A program made the position numbers and the translations under genes. Positions 36,431-44,978 of a stretch of 64,000 nucleotides of DNA are shown here, one piece after another. This DNA is from Peteryoungia wuzhouensis. Its GTDB lineage: Bacteria; Pseudomonadota; Alphaproteobacteria; Rhizobiales; Rhizobiaceae. The stretch is from positions 124,001-188,000 of the forward strand of contig NZ_QJRY01000002.1 in NCBI RefSeq assembly GCF_003205195.1. Direction: 5' to 3'. Within the stretch, counting starts at the first letter, position 1, and every line of letters starts with the position of its first letter. The notes beneath the pieces are model-generated. The model worked only from the letters and a program-made list of their open reading frames with translations, was not told the DNA's origin and did not search any database.

Positions 36431-37831
36431 TCAACACTCCACGACGTTGACGGCCAGCCCGCCGAGCGAGGTTTCCTTGTATTTCTCGTTCATGTCATTG
36501 CCGGTCTGGCGCATGGTCTCGATGGCGGCGTCGAGCGGCACGAAATGCTGGCCGTCCCCCTTCAGCGCCAGCGAGGCGGCGGTGACGGCTTTCACGGCGC
36601 CGAGCGCGTTGCGCTCGATACACGGCACCTGGACGAGGCCGGCGACCGGATCGCAGGTCATGCCGAGATGGTGCTCAAGCGCGATTTCCGCGGCATTCTC
36701 GATCTGCTCCGGCGTGCCGCCCATGACGGCGGCGAGACCGGCGGCGGCCATGGCCGAGGCCGAGCCCACCTCACCCTGACAGCCGACTTCCGCACCCGAA
36801 ATCGAGGCATTGTGCTTGATGATCCCGCCGATGGCGGCGGCCGTCAGCAGGTAGTCGCGAATGCCTTGTTGATCGGCATCGGGATGGAAATGCAGATAAT
36901 AGCGGATGGTGGCAGGTACGACGCCGGCCGCTCCATTGGTCGGCGAAGTCACGACACGGCCACCGGCCGCATTTTCCTCGTTGACGGCCATGGCATAGAC
37001 AGACAGCCAGTCATTGGCGAGAACCGGATTGAGCCGGTTGGAGCGCCATTCCTCCTGCAGCTGGTCGTGGATCGACTTGGCGCGGCGGCGCACCTTCAAC
37101 CCACCCGGAAGCTGGCCGTCCTGGCGCAGGCCCCGGTCGATGCAGCTCAGCATCGCATCCCAGATCCGGTCGAGACCGGCATCGAGTTCTTCGCGCGAGC
37201 GCACGGCTTCCTCGTTCGCCCGTTTCATCTGGGCGATGGTCAGGCCAGAGGATGCGGCCATGGCCAGCATTTCCTTCGCCGAAGCGAAGGGATAGGGCAC
37301 CTTCTGGCTCGACGCCTGCTTCTTCTGCTTCTGCAGGGCCAGCAATTCGGTGTCCGTCACCACGAAACCGCCGCCGATCGAATAGTAGATCTGGGTGAGC
37401 AGGACGCGGCCGTCCTTGTCGAGCGCCGAGAGCCGCATGCCGTTGGCATGGCCGGAGAGCGGCGTCTTCTTGTCGTAGACGAGATCGTCTTTCGGCTGGA
37501 AGTGATAGGCGGGATGGCCTGATGGCGTGACGCGGCCTGAACGTTCGACCTCGGCGATGATGCCGTCCATGCGATCGGGATCGATGCTGTCGGGCGCCTC
37601 CCCCATCAGCCCGATGATCACCGCATTGCCGGTTCCGTGGCCAATGCCGGTATAGGCAAGCGAGCCGTGCAGGCTGGCTTTCAGCGCCGCCACATGGGCA
37701 CCCGCCGGGCGCGGCCACTGGTCGGAGAGGATCAGGTCGAGAAACCGGTTGGCGGCCGTCATCGGACCCATGGTGTGGGAACTCGAGGGGCCGACGCCGA
37801 TCTTGAACACGTCGAAAACCGAAAGAAACAT
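36431..37831 (-). CDS. sdaA: L-serine ammonia-lyase (iron-sulfur dependent)
   Basis: This 466-residue enzyme converts L-serine to pyruvate and ammonia. It begins [20 protein letters not shown], the substrate-domain signature, and carries the cluster cysteines in [15 protein letters not shown] and [14 protein letters not shown]. The very C-terminal VVEC supplies the tail cysteine that enters the active site in characterised members. The single-chain (fused alpha/beta) form and the length are standard. GAGGAG is four bases before the ATG. No transporter or regulator is adjacent. Confidence 0.95.
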   Translation of the reverse strand: MFLSVFDVFKIGVGPSSSHTMGPMTAANRFLDLILSDQWPRPAGAHVAALKASLHGSLAYTGIGHGTGNAVIIGLMGEAPDSIDPDRMDGIIAEVERSGRVTPSGHPAYHFQPKDDLVYDKKTPLSGHANGMRLSALDKDGRVLLTQIYYSIGGGFVVTDTELLALQKQKKQASSQKVPYPFASAKEMLAMAASSGLTIAQMKRANEEAVRSREELDAGLDRIWDAMLSCIDRGLRQDGQLPGGLKVRRRAKSIHDQLQEEWRSNRLNPVLANDWLSVYAMAVNEENAAGGRVVTSPTNGAAGVVPATIRYYLHFHPDADQQGIRDYLLTAAAIGGIIKHNASISGAEVGCQGEVGSASAMAAAGLAAVMGGTPEQIENAAEIALEHHLGMTCDPVAGLVQVPCIERNALGAVKAVTAASLALKGDGQHFVPLDAAIETMRQTGNDMNEKYKETSLGGLAVNVVEC

Positions 37832-37954
37832 GGGGCTCCTCGCATGCGGTCATGAAAGCGCAAAGGCTAGAGCATCGCCTAGCACGAATGCGCCTTGCAA
37901 TCGACATCGGCTTTCATGGCCGCGACATGACTGAGATGGTGTCGGTGGTCCTCA

Positions 37955-37990
37955 AACGCAAACAGCGCGACCGAGACGATCGCGCTGTTT
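37955..37990 (-). terminator. Terminator of the small membrane peptide gene
   Basis: AAACAGCGCGA (37960-37970) pairs perfectly with TCGCGCTGTTT (37980-37990), an 11-bp stem, followed leftward by GCGTTT. It lies 21 bases beyond the stop of the peptide at 38012. Confidence 0.65.
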
Positions 37991-38011
37991 GGGATTCTTG
38001 CATGCGAGGTA

Positions 38012-38113
38012 TCAGATGCTGCCGAACAGATAGGCCAGGCAAAGAACGCCGGCGAACCCCATCAGAGCACGAAATGTGACACCCCAACACGACTTCTGGA
38101 AACTGCTTTCCAT
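38012..38113 (-). CDS. 33-residue single-span membrane peptide
   Basis: A short gene starting at ATG 38111-38113, with GGAG five bases upstream, and ending at TGA 38012-38014. It encodes MESSFQKSCWGVTF then a hydrophobic helix ending LAYLFGSI, so a polar N-terminus with one membrane segment of about 17 residues and almost no C-terminal tail. A perfect 11-bp terminator hairpin follows its stop. Start signal, membrane pattern and own terminator together make a real gene likely, though it is too short for routine gene callers. The function is unknown; such peptides often regulate a membrane protein or transporter. Confidence 0.6.
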   Translation of the reverse strand: MESSFQKSCWGVTFRALMGFAGVLCLAYLFGSI

Positions 38114-38423
38114 GGAAACTCCAGATGAAGCCACGTGGTGTTTAAAGCCGTCCCCCGACCGCTTTATGGCCCATCATCTATTAAAATTCGGCCGGCTTCG
38201 CAACTGCAAAAATGGCAAAAGCATGGCGCATATTGCGACCCAGGCATGCGCTGTGCGCATGGATATGTGATATTTCAATGGGATAACGCTGCCAAATGTT
38301 AACAGCAACACGCCCCACCCCGCCCCAATTCGGTCCAAAGCCTTGGGCCTTGGTTAATTTCCGTTGTGGACTGGGAGAAGGACGGGATAATGCCGCCTAC
38401 GATCAGAAAGGGGATTCGTTTCC
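38114..38423. other. Intergenic region upstream of the membrane peptide and DUF599 genes
   Basis: 310 bases between two divergent genes, the likely site of both promoters. It contains AT-rich segments (about 38150-38215 and 38265-38300) and no convincing open frame. No strong palindrome stands out. Confidence 0.45.
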
Positions 38424-39116
38424 ATGACCGTCGCCGACTATGCCGCCTTGGCGCTGTTTGCCCTGCTGTGGATCTCCTATTCCTGGATCACCGGCAGCCG
38501 ACGCATCCTGTCGCGCACCAGCCTGACCAAAGCCATGGCAGAGCGGCGACAGGAATGGATCCTCAATTCGCTTAACCGCGACCTGAAAATGATCGACACA
38601 CAGATCATGGGCGGATTGCAGAACGGCACGGCATTTTTCGCCTCGACCACCATCTTCGCCATTGGCGGCTGCTTTGCCCTGCTGCGCGCGACCGAACAGG
38701 TGGACGCGATCCTCAAGGACATCCCCTTCATCATGCAGGGCGGTCGGGCGATCTTCGAACTCAAGGTCTGCGGTCTGATCGCGCTCTTTGCCTATTCCTT
38801 CTTCAAGTTCGGCTGGTCCTACCGGCTGTTCAACTATTGCACCATTCTATTCGGTGCGATCCCGATGGCGGAAGAGGCCCGCCAGCATCCCGCCCGCGCG
38901 CGCGCCGCAGCAGAACGCACCATCCGGATGAACATCATCGCAGCCAGCCATTTCAACATGGGACTGCGGGCGATCTTCTACTCGATCGGTTATCTCGGCT
39001 GGTTCGTCAGCCCGTGGATCTTCATGCTGTCATCGGCCACCGTCTTTGTCGTGCTGATCAGACGCCAGTTCTTCTCCGAGGCTCGCCTCGCGCTGCTGGC
39101 CGACCCAGCCGATTGA
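38424..39116 (+). CDS. DUF599 family membrane protein
   Basis: A 230-residue inner-membrane protein of DUF599. It begins with a membrane segment, MTVADYAALALFALLWISYSW, and has NRDLKMIDTQIMGGLQNGTAFFAS and FKFGWSYRLFNYCTILFGAIP, the conserved blocks of the family. Three or four further helices follow. AGGGGA precedes the ATG. No biochemical role is known. The next gene begins 131 bases downstream in the same direction, so cotranscription is possible but not required. Confidence 0.9.
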   Translation: MTVADYAALALFALLWISYSWITGSRRILSRTSLTKAMAERRQEWILNSLNRDLKMIDTQIMGGLQNGTAFFASTTIFAIGGCFALLRATEQVDAILKDIPFIMQGGRAIFELKVCGLIALFAYSFFKFGWSYRLFNYCTILFGAIPMAEEARQHPARARAAAERTIRMNIIAASHFNMGLRAIFYSIGYLGWFVSPWIFMLSSATVFVVLIRRQFFSEARLALLADPAD

Positions 39117-39247
39117 GAGGGTAAGCCTGCTGGGGAGAACGGGGACAATGGCTTTGCGGCCATGAAATCGCCGCCTTTGGCGATGAGGCACCGCCTCGAA
39201 CGCAGCCCGCATCAGACGCGGCGACCGACGACCAGAGAGGATGACGC

Positions 39248-40240
39248 GTGCCAGACAGCATTCCGGACAACGCCACTCCAGCCTCGGACAGCCCTCGCCC
39301 GAAGCATCGCTTGCTCTGGCTCGACGCCTTGCGTGGTCTGGCGCTCATCGCCATGGCGACCTATCACTTCAGCTGGGATCTTGAATTCTTCGGCTATCTG
39401 GCGCCGGGCACATCGACCGAAGGCTTCTTGCGGATCTACGCCCGCTCGATCGCTTCGACATTCCTCTTTCTGGCGGGCTTCAGCCTGGTGCTTGCCCATT
39501 ATCCAACGCTGCGGCTGAACGCTTTCCTGCGCCGCTTCGCGGTCATCCTCGGTGCGGCTCTCGCGATTTCCGCAGCCACTTTTTGGTTCACGCCGGAGGG
39601 ATGGATTTTCTTCGGCATCCTGCATTGCATCGCGCTCGCAAGCCTTATCGGGCTCTTGTTCCTGAGACTTCCGGTGATCGTGACACTGCTTGTCGCAGGG
39701 GCAGCACTGCTGCTGCCGGGTTTCTTCCGGTCGACAGCCTTCGACACACCGTTCCTCTGGTTTGCAGGCTTGTCGGAGAATTTGCCGCGTTCGAATGATT
39801 ATGTCCCGCTCTTTCCCTGGATCGGGGCGCTGCTGATCGGGATTGCGATTGCCCGTCTGCTGGTCGATCAGGGCCTGCTGCCGCGCCTGTCGCGCCTGCC
39901 GGATGGTCCCGCCTGGCTGCGTTGGGCCGGTCGGCATTCGCTGACCGTCTATCTGCTGCACCAGCCGGTGCTGATCGCATTGGTCTTTGCTGCGAGCCAC
40001 ATCATTCCGCCGCCGGCGCCGGATCCGATCGAATCCTATATCGGCAGCTGCGAACCAGCCTGCCGGCAACAGGGCAACACGGCTGCCATCTGCCAGGCCT
40101 TCTGCGCCTGCACACTGGACAAGCTGCAGAGCCAGAACCTCCTCGATCCGCTCCAGTCTGGCGCAATCTTGCCGGATCAGGATGAACGTATCCTGGCACT
40201 GGCCTCCGAATGCACGGCCAAGGTCCAGACCACACCGTGA
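39248..40240 (+). CDS. DUF1624 / heparan-alpha-glucosaminide acetyltransferase-like membrane protein
   Basis: A 330-residue polytopic protein with about eight membrane segments. The start RLLWLDALRGLALIAMATYHFSWDLEFF carries the Asp-Ala-xRG and His pattern of the DUF1624/HGSNAT-catalytic family, which is thought to transfer acyl groups across the membrane. RHSLTVYLLHQPVL is the conserved last helix. Unusually, a soluble C-terminal tail of about 65 residues contains six cysteines (GSCEPACRQQ, ICQAFCACTL, SEC), possibly disulfide-bonded in the periplasm. The start is GTG, supported by GAGG seven bases upstream. Confidence 0.85.
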   Translation: MPDSIPDNATPASDSPRPKHRLLWLDALRGLALIAMATYHFSWDLEFFGYLAPGTSTEGFLRIYARSIASTFLFLAGFSLVLAHYPTLRLNAFLRRFAVILGAALAISAATFWFTPEGWIFFGILHCIALASLIGLLFLRLPVIVTLLVAGAALLLPGFFRSTAFDTPFLWFAGLSENLPRSNDYVPLFPWIGALLIGIAIARLLVDQGLLPRLSRLPDGPAWLRWAGRHSLTVYLLHQPVLIALVFAASHIIPPPAPDPIESYIGSCEPACRQQGNTAAICQAFCACTLDKLQSQNLLDPLQSGAILPDQDERILALASECTAKVQTTP

Positions 40241-40254
40241 CGGGGAAATTCATC

Positions 40255-40731
40255 ATGAATGCCTACCGTGCGAAACCACTACGTTATCCCTGGCCGCCGC
40301 TGATCTACGGCGCCGCCATCGCCCTGGCCCTGGCCGCAGACCGGCTGGTGGCACCGATGCCACTCGTCGCGCCCAACCCGGTGCTTCTGCCGATCATCGG
40401 TTTCGCCTTGGCGCTGCTGGCCGTCAGCCTCGACATCTGGGCGGTGAAGACGCTGATGGAGCGACAGACGGCGGTGCTCGGCACGGGCTGTGCCCGTCAC
40501 CTGGTCACCTGCGGGCCGTTCCGCTTCTCGCGCAATCCGATCTATCTCGGATATACGCTGCTGACGCTGTCGCTCGGCCTGATCATCTCCAGCGCCTGGT
40601 TCCTGCCCGCAGCCCTTATCGCGGCAATGACGGCACAATGGTCGATCATCCGTTGCGAGGAACAGCACCTCGAACAACGCTTCGGTTTCGACTACGAGTG
40701 TTATTGCAAGCGGACGCGCCGCTGGATCTGA
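40255..40731 (+). CDS. Isoprenylcysteine carboxyl methyltransferase-like membrane protein
   Basis: A 158-residue protein with about four membrane helices and the ICMT/PEMT-type C-terminal signature: GPFRFSRNPIYLGYTLL and EEQHLEQRFGFDYECYCKRTRRW, where the Arg-Asn-Pro and Glu-Glu motifs bind S-adenosylmethionine. Such proteins methylate small lipids or carboxyls; bacteria lack prenylated proteins, so the substrate is unknown. It starts 14 bases after the DUF1624 stop, with GGGGA upstream of the ATG, so the two genes are probably one operon. Confidence 0.88.
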   Translation: MNAYRAKPLRYPWPPLIYGAAIALALAADRLVAPMPLVAPNPVLLPIIGFALALLAVSLDIWAVKTLMERQTAVLGTGCARHLVTCGPFRFSRNPIYLGYTLLTLSLGLIISSAWFLPAALIAAMTAQWSIIRCEEQHLEQRFGFDYECYCKRTRRWI

Positions 40732-40761
40732 CGCACACGCGTCAGCATCCGGTCGCCAGGG

Positions 40762-41148
40762 TCAGGTGCCGACGCCGATTTCGACAAGCCGCGTCAGACA
40801 CGCTTCTTCGGCCTGGTCGAGTTCGGTCAGGGTTTCGTCGATGTCGCGGCGCTTCTGACGCAGGTCTTCGCGCTTCTCATCGATCTTCTTCATCATCAGC
40901 TTGAGCTGACCGATCTCGCCGGGCGGCTCCTTGTAGACGTGGACGATCTCGCGGATTTCGTTGATCGTGAAGCCGATACGTCGGCCACGCAGGATTTCCT
41001 GCAGCAGGCGCCGGTCGGCGGCCCGGTAGAGACGCGTGCGGCCGCGCCGCTCCGGATGAATGAGACCTTCGTCTTCGTAGAAGCGGAGCGTGCGCGTGGA
41101 AACGCCGAATTCCCGTGTCAGTTCTGTAATGCTATAATACTTCTTCAC
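40762..41148 (-). CDS. MerR-family transcriptional regulator
   Basis: A 128-residue MerR protein. The winged helix YYSITELTREFGVSTRTLRFYEDEGLIHPERRGRTRLY is textbook; a coiled coil (about residues 75-115, KKIDEKREDLRQKRRDID) follows for dimerisation. The C-terminus is short with no cysteine metal site, so it probably senses a small organic molecule or an oxidised state, as in the LiuR-like group. The start is GTG at 41146-41148. A TTGACTT palindrome upstream suggests autoregulation. It converges on the ICMT-like gene. Confidence 0.92.
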   Translation of the reverse strand: MKKYYSITELTREFGVSTRTLRFYEDEGLIHPERRGRTRLYRAADRRLLQEILRGRRIGFTINEIREIVHVYKEPPGEIGQLKLMMKKIDEKREDLRQKRRDIDETLTELDQAEEACLTRLVEIGVGT

Positions 41149-41175
41149 GTCTCGTCCGTCCCTATGCGAGGGGAC

Positions 41176-41203
41176 ATATTATTGACTTTTACGTACAAGT
41201 CAA
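41176..41203 (-). promoter_or_regulatory. Promoter with inverted repeat operator for merR-family gene
   Basis: TTGACTT (41182-41188) and AAGTCAA (41197-41203) form an inverted repeat around TTACGTAC. On the leftward strand TTGACT also serves as a -35 box, with TAATAT 16 bases on, so the repeat sits between the promoter boxes as MerR-type regulators prefer. Confidence 0.6.
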
Positions 41204-41215
41204 TTTTAGCCGTGG

Positions 41216-42628
41216 TTACATGAACCACCAGGTGGCCAGACCAAGGAACGAGAAGAAGCCCGTGGTGTCCGTGATGGCCGTGACGAAGACCGCTGAAGAC
41301 ACGGCCGGATCCGCGCCGGCGCGGCTCAGGATCATCGGGATCGTGATGCCGGCCATGGCGGCTGCGAACATATTGATGAGCATAGCCGTGGTGATCAGCC
41401 CGCCGATCGAGACGTCCTGAAACCAGAGACCCGCGACCAGGCCGACCGTACAGCCGAACAGGATGCCGTTGATCAGACCGACACCCGCTTCGCGGCGCAC
41501 GACGCGAAACGCGTTGTGAATGTCGAGATCGCGGGTGGCAAGCGCCCTGACGGTGACGGTCATGGTCTGCGAGCCGGCATTGCCCCCCATGCCGGCGACA
41601 ATCGGCATCAGGATCGCAAGGGCGACGATCTGCTCGATGGTCGCCTCGAACAGCGAGATGACCGAGGCCGCCATGAAGGCCGTGACAAGGTTGATGGCAA
41701 GCCATGGCACGCGCGAACGCGAGATCGCGAACACGCTGTCCGACAGCTCTTCGTCACCGACGCCACCGAGGCGCAGCAAGTCTTCCTCCGCCTCTTCCTG
41801 GATCACGTCGACCACGTCGTCGATGGTGAGTACGCCGACGAGGCGTTCGTTTTCATCAACGACCGCAGCTGACAGAAGGTCGTATTGCTCGAAGACCTGC
41901 GCCGCCTCCTCCTGGTCCATTTCGGCCGGGATCGGGTGGTTCGTCTCGTGCATGATCGACTCGATCTTCACCTGCCGCTTGGTGCGCAGGATGGCATCGA
42001 GCTTTACCGCCCCGAGCAGCTTGAAGGTCGGATCGATGACGAAGATCTGGGTAAAACTCTCCGGCAGATCCTCTTCGTCGCGCATGTAGTCGATCGTCTG
42101 GCCGACCGTCCAGAACGGTGGCACCGCGACGAATTCCGTCTGCATGCGGCGACCGGCGGAGCTTTCCGGATAGTCGAGCGCACGGCGCAGGCGCACCCGC
42201 TCGGTAAACGGCAGCTGCGCGAGGATCTCTTCCCGGTCCTCGTCGTCGAGGTCTTCGAGAATGTAGACGGCATCGTCCGAATCGAGATCGCCGATGGCAG
42301 CGGCGATCTGCTCGTTCGGCATCTGGTCGACGATCTGCATGCGGATCGCTTCGTCGACCTCGGTCAGCGCCGTCATGTCGAAATCGTCGCCGAGCAGGCG
42401 GATCATCGCCAGACGCTGGTCCGGCTGGATCGCCTCGATCAGGTCACCGAGTTCCGATTCGTGCAGCTTCGACACGTGCTGCCGCAGAAACAGCACGTCG
42501 CGATCGGCAATTGCCGCTCCGACCATCGTCAGGAAGTCGTGACGGATATAGCCTTCGTCGTCATAAATGTCGGCCTGGACCTCATCGGCCACCGGGCGGT
42601 CGAGGATATCCCCTTCGGTCTCAGTCAT
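41216..42628 (-). CDS. mgtE: Magnesium transporter MgtE
   Basis: A 470-residue channel-like Mg2+ transporter. The N-terminal domain (helical repeats LIEAIQPDQRLAMIRLLG and IGDLDSDDAVYILEDLDDED), two CBS domains (about 160-290, with VDENERLVGVLTIDDVVDV), the connecting plug helix and five membrane helices are all in order, with ILMPIVAGMGGNAGSQTMTV lining the pore. Binding of Mg2+ to the N/CBS region closes the pore. The ATG at 42628 has GAGGGCGGG upstream; 19 in-frame residues before it are unlikely to be translated. Monocistronic. Confidence 0.95.
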   Translation of the reverse strand: MTETEGDILDRPVADEVQADIYDDEGYIRHDFLTMVGAAIADRDVLFLRQHVSKLHESELGDLIEAIQPDQRLAMIRLLGDDFDMTALTEVDEAIRMQIVDQMPNEQIAAAIGDLDSDDAVYILEDLDDEDREEILAQLPFTERVRLRRALDYPESSAGRRMQTEFVAVPPFWTVGQTIDYMRDEEDLPESFTQIFVIDPTFKLLGAVKLDAILRTKRQVKIESIMHETNHPIPAEMDQEEAAQVFEQYDLLSAAVVDENERLVGVLTIDDVVDVIQEEAEEDLLRLGGVGDEELSDSVFAISRSRVPWLAINLVTAFMAASVISLFEATIEQIVALAILMPIVAGMGGNAGSQTMTVTVRALATRDLDIHNAFRVVRREAGVGLINGILFGCTVGLVAGLWFQDVSIGGLITTAMLINMFAAAMAGITIPMILSRAGADPAVSSAVFVTAITDTTGFFSFLGLATWWFM

Positions 42629-42814
42629 CTGCCCGCCCTCGCCTGCTTTGAAGCCTCGGTTCGCCGTTCGGGAGAATGGCGGCAAAAATACTCATGTCAA
42701 CAATCAGATAGCCGAAAGACGCAATGCCTGTGCAAAGCCCGCCGCTTGCTGATAGCGTGAGACATGCAGCCGGTCCAGCCGACCGGGCAGAGCCAACCGC
42801 CGAAAGCCTGAAAC

Positions 42815-43309
42815 GTGACATTGCTCGCCATCCGCAGATATCCCGACCCCGCCCTCAAGACGCCCTGCGCCCCTGTCACGACCTTCGATGAAGCGTTGAC
42901 AGCGAAGCTCGACGATCTCTACCAAACGATGAAAGCAGCCCCGGGCGTCGGCATCACGGCGGCCCATTGCGGCATGTTCGACCGCCTCGTGGTGCTCGAC
43001 CTGCCGGAGCTCGGCGGACGGCGCGATTTCGTCAATCCGGAGATCCTGCAGGCGTCCGAGGAGACCATGACCCATGTCGAAGGCAGCGTTTCCATGCCGG
43101 GCTTCACCGAAGAGGTGACTCGCCCGCGCCGGATTACGCTGCGCTACCAGACGGCCGACGGGAGCCTGCTCACCGAGAACTTCGACGGATTTGCCGCCAT
43201 CTGCCTGCAGCACGAAGTCGACCAGTTGAACGGCATCTTCTGGATCCAGCGGCTGTCCCGCATGAAACGCGAGCGCCTGCTAAAGAAATGGGACAAGGCC
43301 GGCCGCTGA
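42815..43309 (+). CDS. Peptide deformylase homologue lacking metal ligands
   Basis: A 164-residue protein with the deformylase fold and order of motifs but altered at every catalytic position. Motif 1 reads GVGITAAHCG, with His51 replacing the usual Gln. Motif 2 reads EGSVS, with Ser91 replacing the Cys metal ligand. Motif 3 reads QHEVDQ, keeping His133 and Glu134 but with Gln137 replacing the second His ligand. It is therefore unlikely to bind the catalytic iron in the usual way. True Def must be encoded elsewhere in the genome. The start is GTG at 42815. It might act as a ribosome-associated or substrate-binding pseudo-enzyme. Confidence 0.88.
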   Translation: MTLLAIRRYPDPALKTPCAPVTTFDEALTAKLDDLYQTMKAAPGVGITAAHCGMFDRLVVLDLPELGGRRDFVNPEILQASEETMTHVEGSVSMPGFTEEVTRPRRITLRYQTADGSLLTENFDGFAAICLQHEVDQLNGIFWIQRLSRMKRERLLKKWDKAGR

Positions 43310-43381
43310 GCCTCGCCTCCAAGCGAACAAAACTCCGGCCAAGGCGTTGACCTGCATCTTTGATGATGAAGGAGCCATTCC

Positions 43382-43882
43382 ATGGCCAAGGACGACCGCA
43401 AGACCAATTTTTCCACCGAAGAAGAATTCCGCGACGACGATCAGCGCAATATCGTTGACGGCTGGCCTTATGCCGACGGCGAAGGCGCAACAGCCGCTCC
43501 CGTTGGCAATCGCGGCTATGGCGAGACGAGCGCCAATTTCGATCAGGAGCGCAATGGTGGCTTTCGCGTCGACGAGGTCAATGCAGACGGTTTCGAACCG
43601 CAGCCGGCAAATCCGGTGCTCCCCACCACGGATGGCCGCGAGGACGACGACCAGCTCGAATCGGATATCGCCACCGCCCTGGAAACCTTCGACGACGATC
43701 TCCTCAACGGCCTCGACATCCATGTCGACGGCCACACCGTCACGCTTCTCGGCGCCGTCGACACACCGGAGGAAAGCCGCGCGATCGAGCTCAAGGTGCT
43801 CGGCGTCGCAGGTGTGAGCAAAGTGAAGAACTTCATCACGACGCTCGGCGTGGATAGCCACATTCCTGACGACGGGGATTGA
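43382..43882 (+). CDS. BON-domain protein
   Basis: A 166-residue protein. The C-terminal half (about residues 85-155) is a BON domain: LESDIATALETFDDDLLNGLDIHVDGHTVTLLGAVDTPEE and AIELKVLGVAGVSKVKN, a phospholipid-binding fold seen in osmotic-stress and envelope proteins. The N-terminal half is acidic, Gly/Asn-rich and looks disordered. There is no signal peptide, so it may be cytoplasmic or exported by another route. AAGGAG is perfectly placed. A bidirectional terminator follows. Confidence 0.85.
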   Translation: MAKDDRKTNFSTEEEFRDDDQRNIVDGWPYADGEGATAAPVGNRGYGETSANFDQERNGGFRVDEVNADGFEPQPANPVLPTTDGREDDDQLESDIATALETFDDDLLNGLDIHVDGHTVTLLGAVDTPEESRAIELKVLGVAGVSKVKNFITTLGVDSHIPDDGD

Positions 43883-43906
43883 GGGATCGAAGCAAAATGC
43901 TGAGCA

Positions 43907-43942
43907 AAAACAAAAAACCCGACGCAAGCGCCGGGTTTTTTT
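43907..43942. terminator. Bidirectional terminator between BON gene and tRNA-Leu
   Basis: AAAAAACCCG-ACGCAAGCGC-CGGGTTTTTTT has T-runs on both strands. It ends the rightward BON transcript and the leftward tRNA transcript, touching the tRNA 3' CCA directly. Confidence 0.85.
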
Positions 43943-44026
43943 GGTGCGGTCGAGAAGACTCGAACTTCCACGGGTTGCCCCACAGCGACCTCAACGCTGC
44001 GCGTCTACCAATTCCGCCACGACCGC
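43942..44026 (-). tRNA. tRNA-Leu (anticodon GAG)
   Basis: Read leftward, an 85-base tRNA: acceptor GCGGTCG pairs with CGACCGC, discriminator A and encoded CCA; the D-arm has TGGTAGACGC; the anticodon stem CAGCG/CGCTG encloses TTGAGGT, giving anticodon GAG; a long variable arm (GTGGGGCAACCCGTG) marks a leucine (type II) tRNA; the T-loop reads GTTCGAGTC. It reads CUC/CUU codons. Confidence 0.95.
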
Positions 44027-44061
44027 ATCGTGGTAGTTGCCGAATTGCTCCGGCGGGGGTG

Positions 44062-44090
44062 CATGTAGCAAAAGGATTCCGGGTCCACAA
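44062..44090 (-). promoter_or_regulatory. Possible promoter of tRNA-Leu
   Basis: Leftward TTGTGG (44085-44090) and TACATG (44062-44067) are 17 bases apart, about 36 bases upstream of the tRNA 5' end. Only a partial match to consensus. Confidence 0.35.
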
Positions 44091-44242
44091 GCCCGCCATG
44101 ACAGATTTTTGAAAATTCGTCAGGGGCGGTGGATAACCCCAGGGAGGGCGCTGGTCAGACACCCTTGAACTGCCGGCTGTTTCTTGCCAAGTAAAAGGAA
44201 AACAAGGCTTTTCGCCCTTTGTCCGTGAAGGCGGGTTTTCCC

Positions 44243-44959
44243 ATGCAGCGCACCGAGCTCGACCACCACATGTTCGCCCGCGAGGGCTGTCCCCCCATTC
44301 GCTGGCGGGTGTCGGATGGACTCGTGGCTTACGAGGACGCGGTCGCGGAGATGGAGCGGCAGGTGGGCTTGATCGCGGATGGACAGGCCGACGAACTGGT
44401 CTGGCTGGTCGAACACCCCCCGCTTTATACGGCTGGCACCAGTGCCGATGCGAAGGATCTCATCGAGCCGGATCGGTTTCCGGTCTTCGCGACCGGTCGG
44501 GGCGGCGAATACACCTATCACGGCCCGGGTCAGCGGGTGGCCTATGTCATGCTCGACCTCAAGCGCCGGCGCCAGGACGTGCGCGCTTATGTGGCCGCGC
44601 TGGAGGAAGTGGTCATCCGCACGCTGGACAGCATGAATGTCCGGGGCGAACGCCGCGAGGATCGTGTCGGCGTCTGGGTGCGCCGGCCGGAGCGCCCCCT
44701 GCTTCCCGATGGCAGCATGGCCGAAGACAAGATCGCAGCGCTCGGAATCCGCCTGCGCAAATGGGTGAGCTTCCACGGCCTGTCGATCAATGTCGAGCCG
44801 GATCTCACCCATTTTACCGGGATCGTGCCCTGCGGGATATCTGCCTATGGCGTCACGAGCCTTGTCGATCTCGGCCTGCCGGTCATGATGGCTGATGTCG
44901 ATATGCGGCTCCGCGAAGCCTTCGAAGAGGTTTTTGGACCGACAGTCTCGGCCGACTGA
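44243..44959 (+). CDS. lipB: Lipoyl(octanoyl) transferase
   Basis: LipB moves octanoyl from acyl-carrier protein to lipoyl domains, the first step of lipoate attachment to pyruvate and 2-oxoglutarate dehydrogenases. In 238 residues it shows [20 protein letters not shown], the catalytic lysine K163 in [19 protein letters not shown], and the nucleophile C197 in [17 protein letters not shown]. The ATG at 44243 gives the standard length; an in-frame TTG at 44219 would add eight residues. The XRE regulator after it converges, with only 19 bases between the stops. Confidence 0.95.
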   Translation: MQRTELDHHMFAREGCPPIRWRVSDGLVAYEDAVAEMERQVGLIADGQADELVWLVEHPPLYTAGTSADAKDLIEPDRFPVFATGRGGEYTYHGPGQRVAYVMLDLKRRRQDVRAYVAALEEVVIRTLDSMNVRGERREDRVGVWVRRPERPLLPDGSMAEDKIAALGIRLRKWVSFHGLSINVEPDLTHFTGIVPCGISAYGVTSLVDLGLPVMMADVDMRLREAFEEVFGPTVSAD

Positions 44960-44978
44960 AAGGAGAGGTTCGGCGGCG

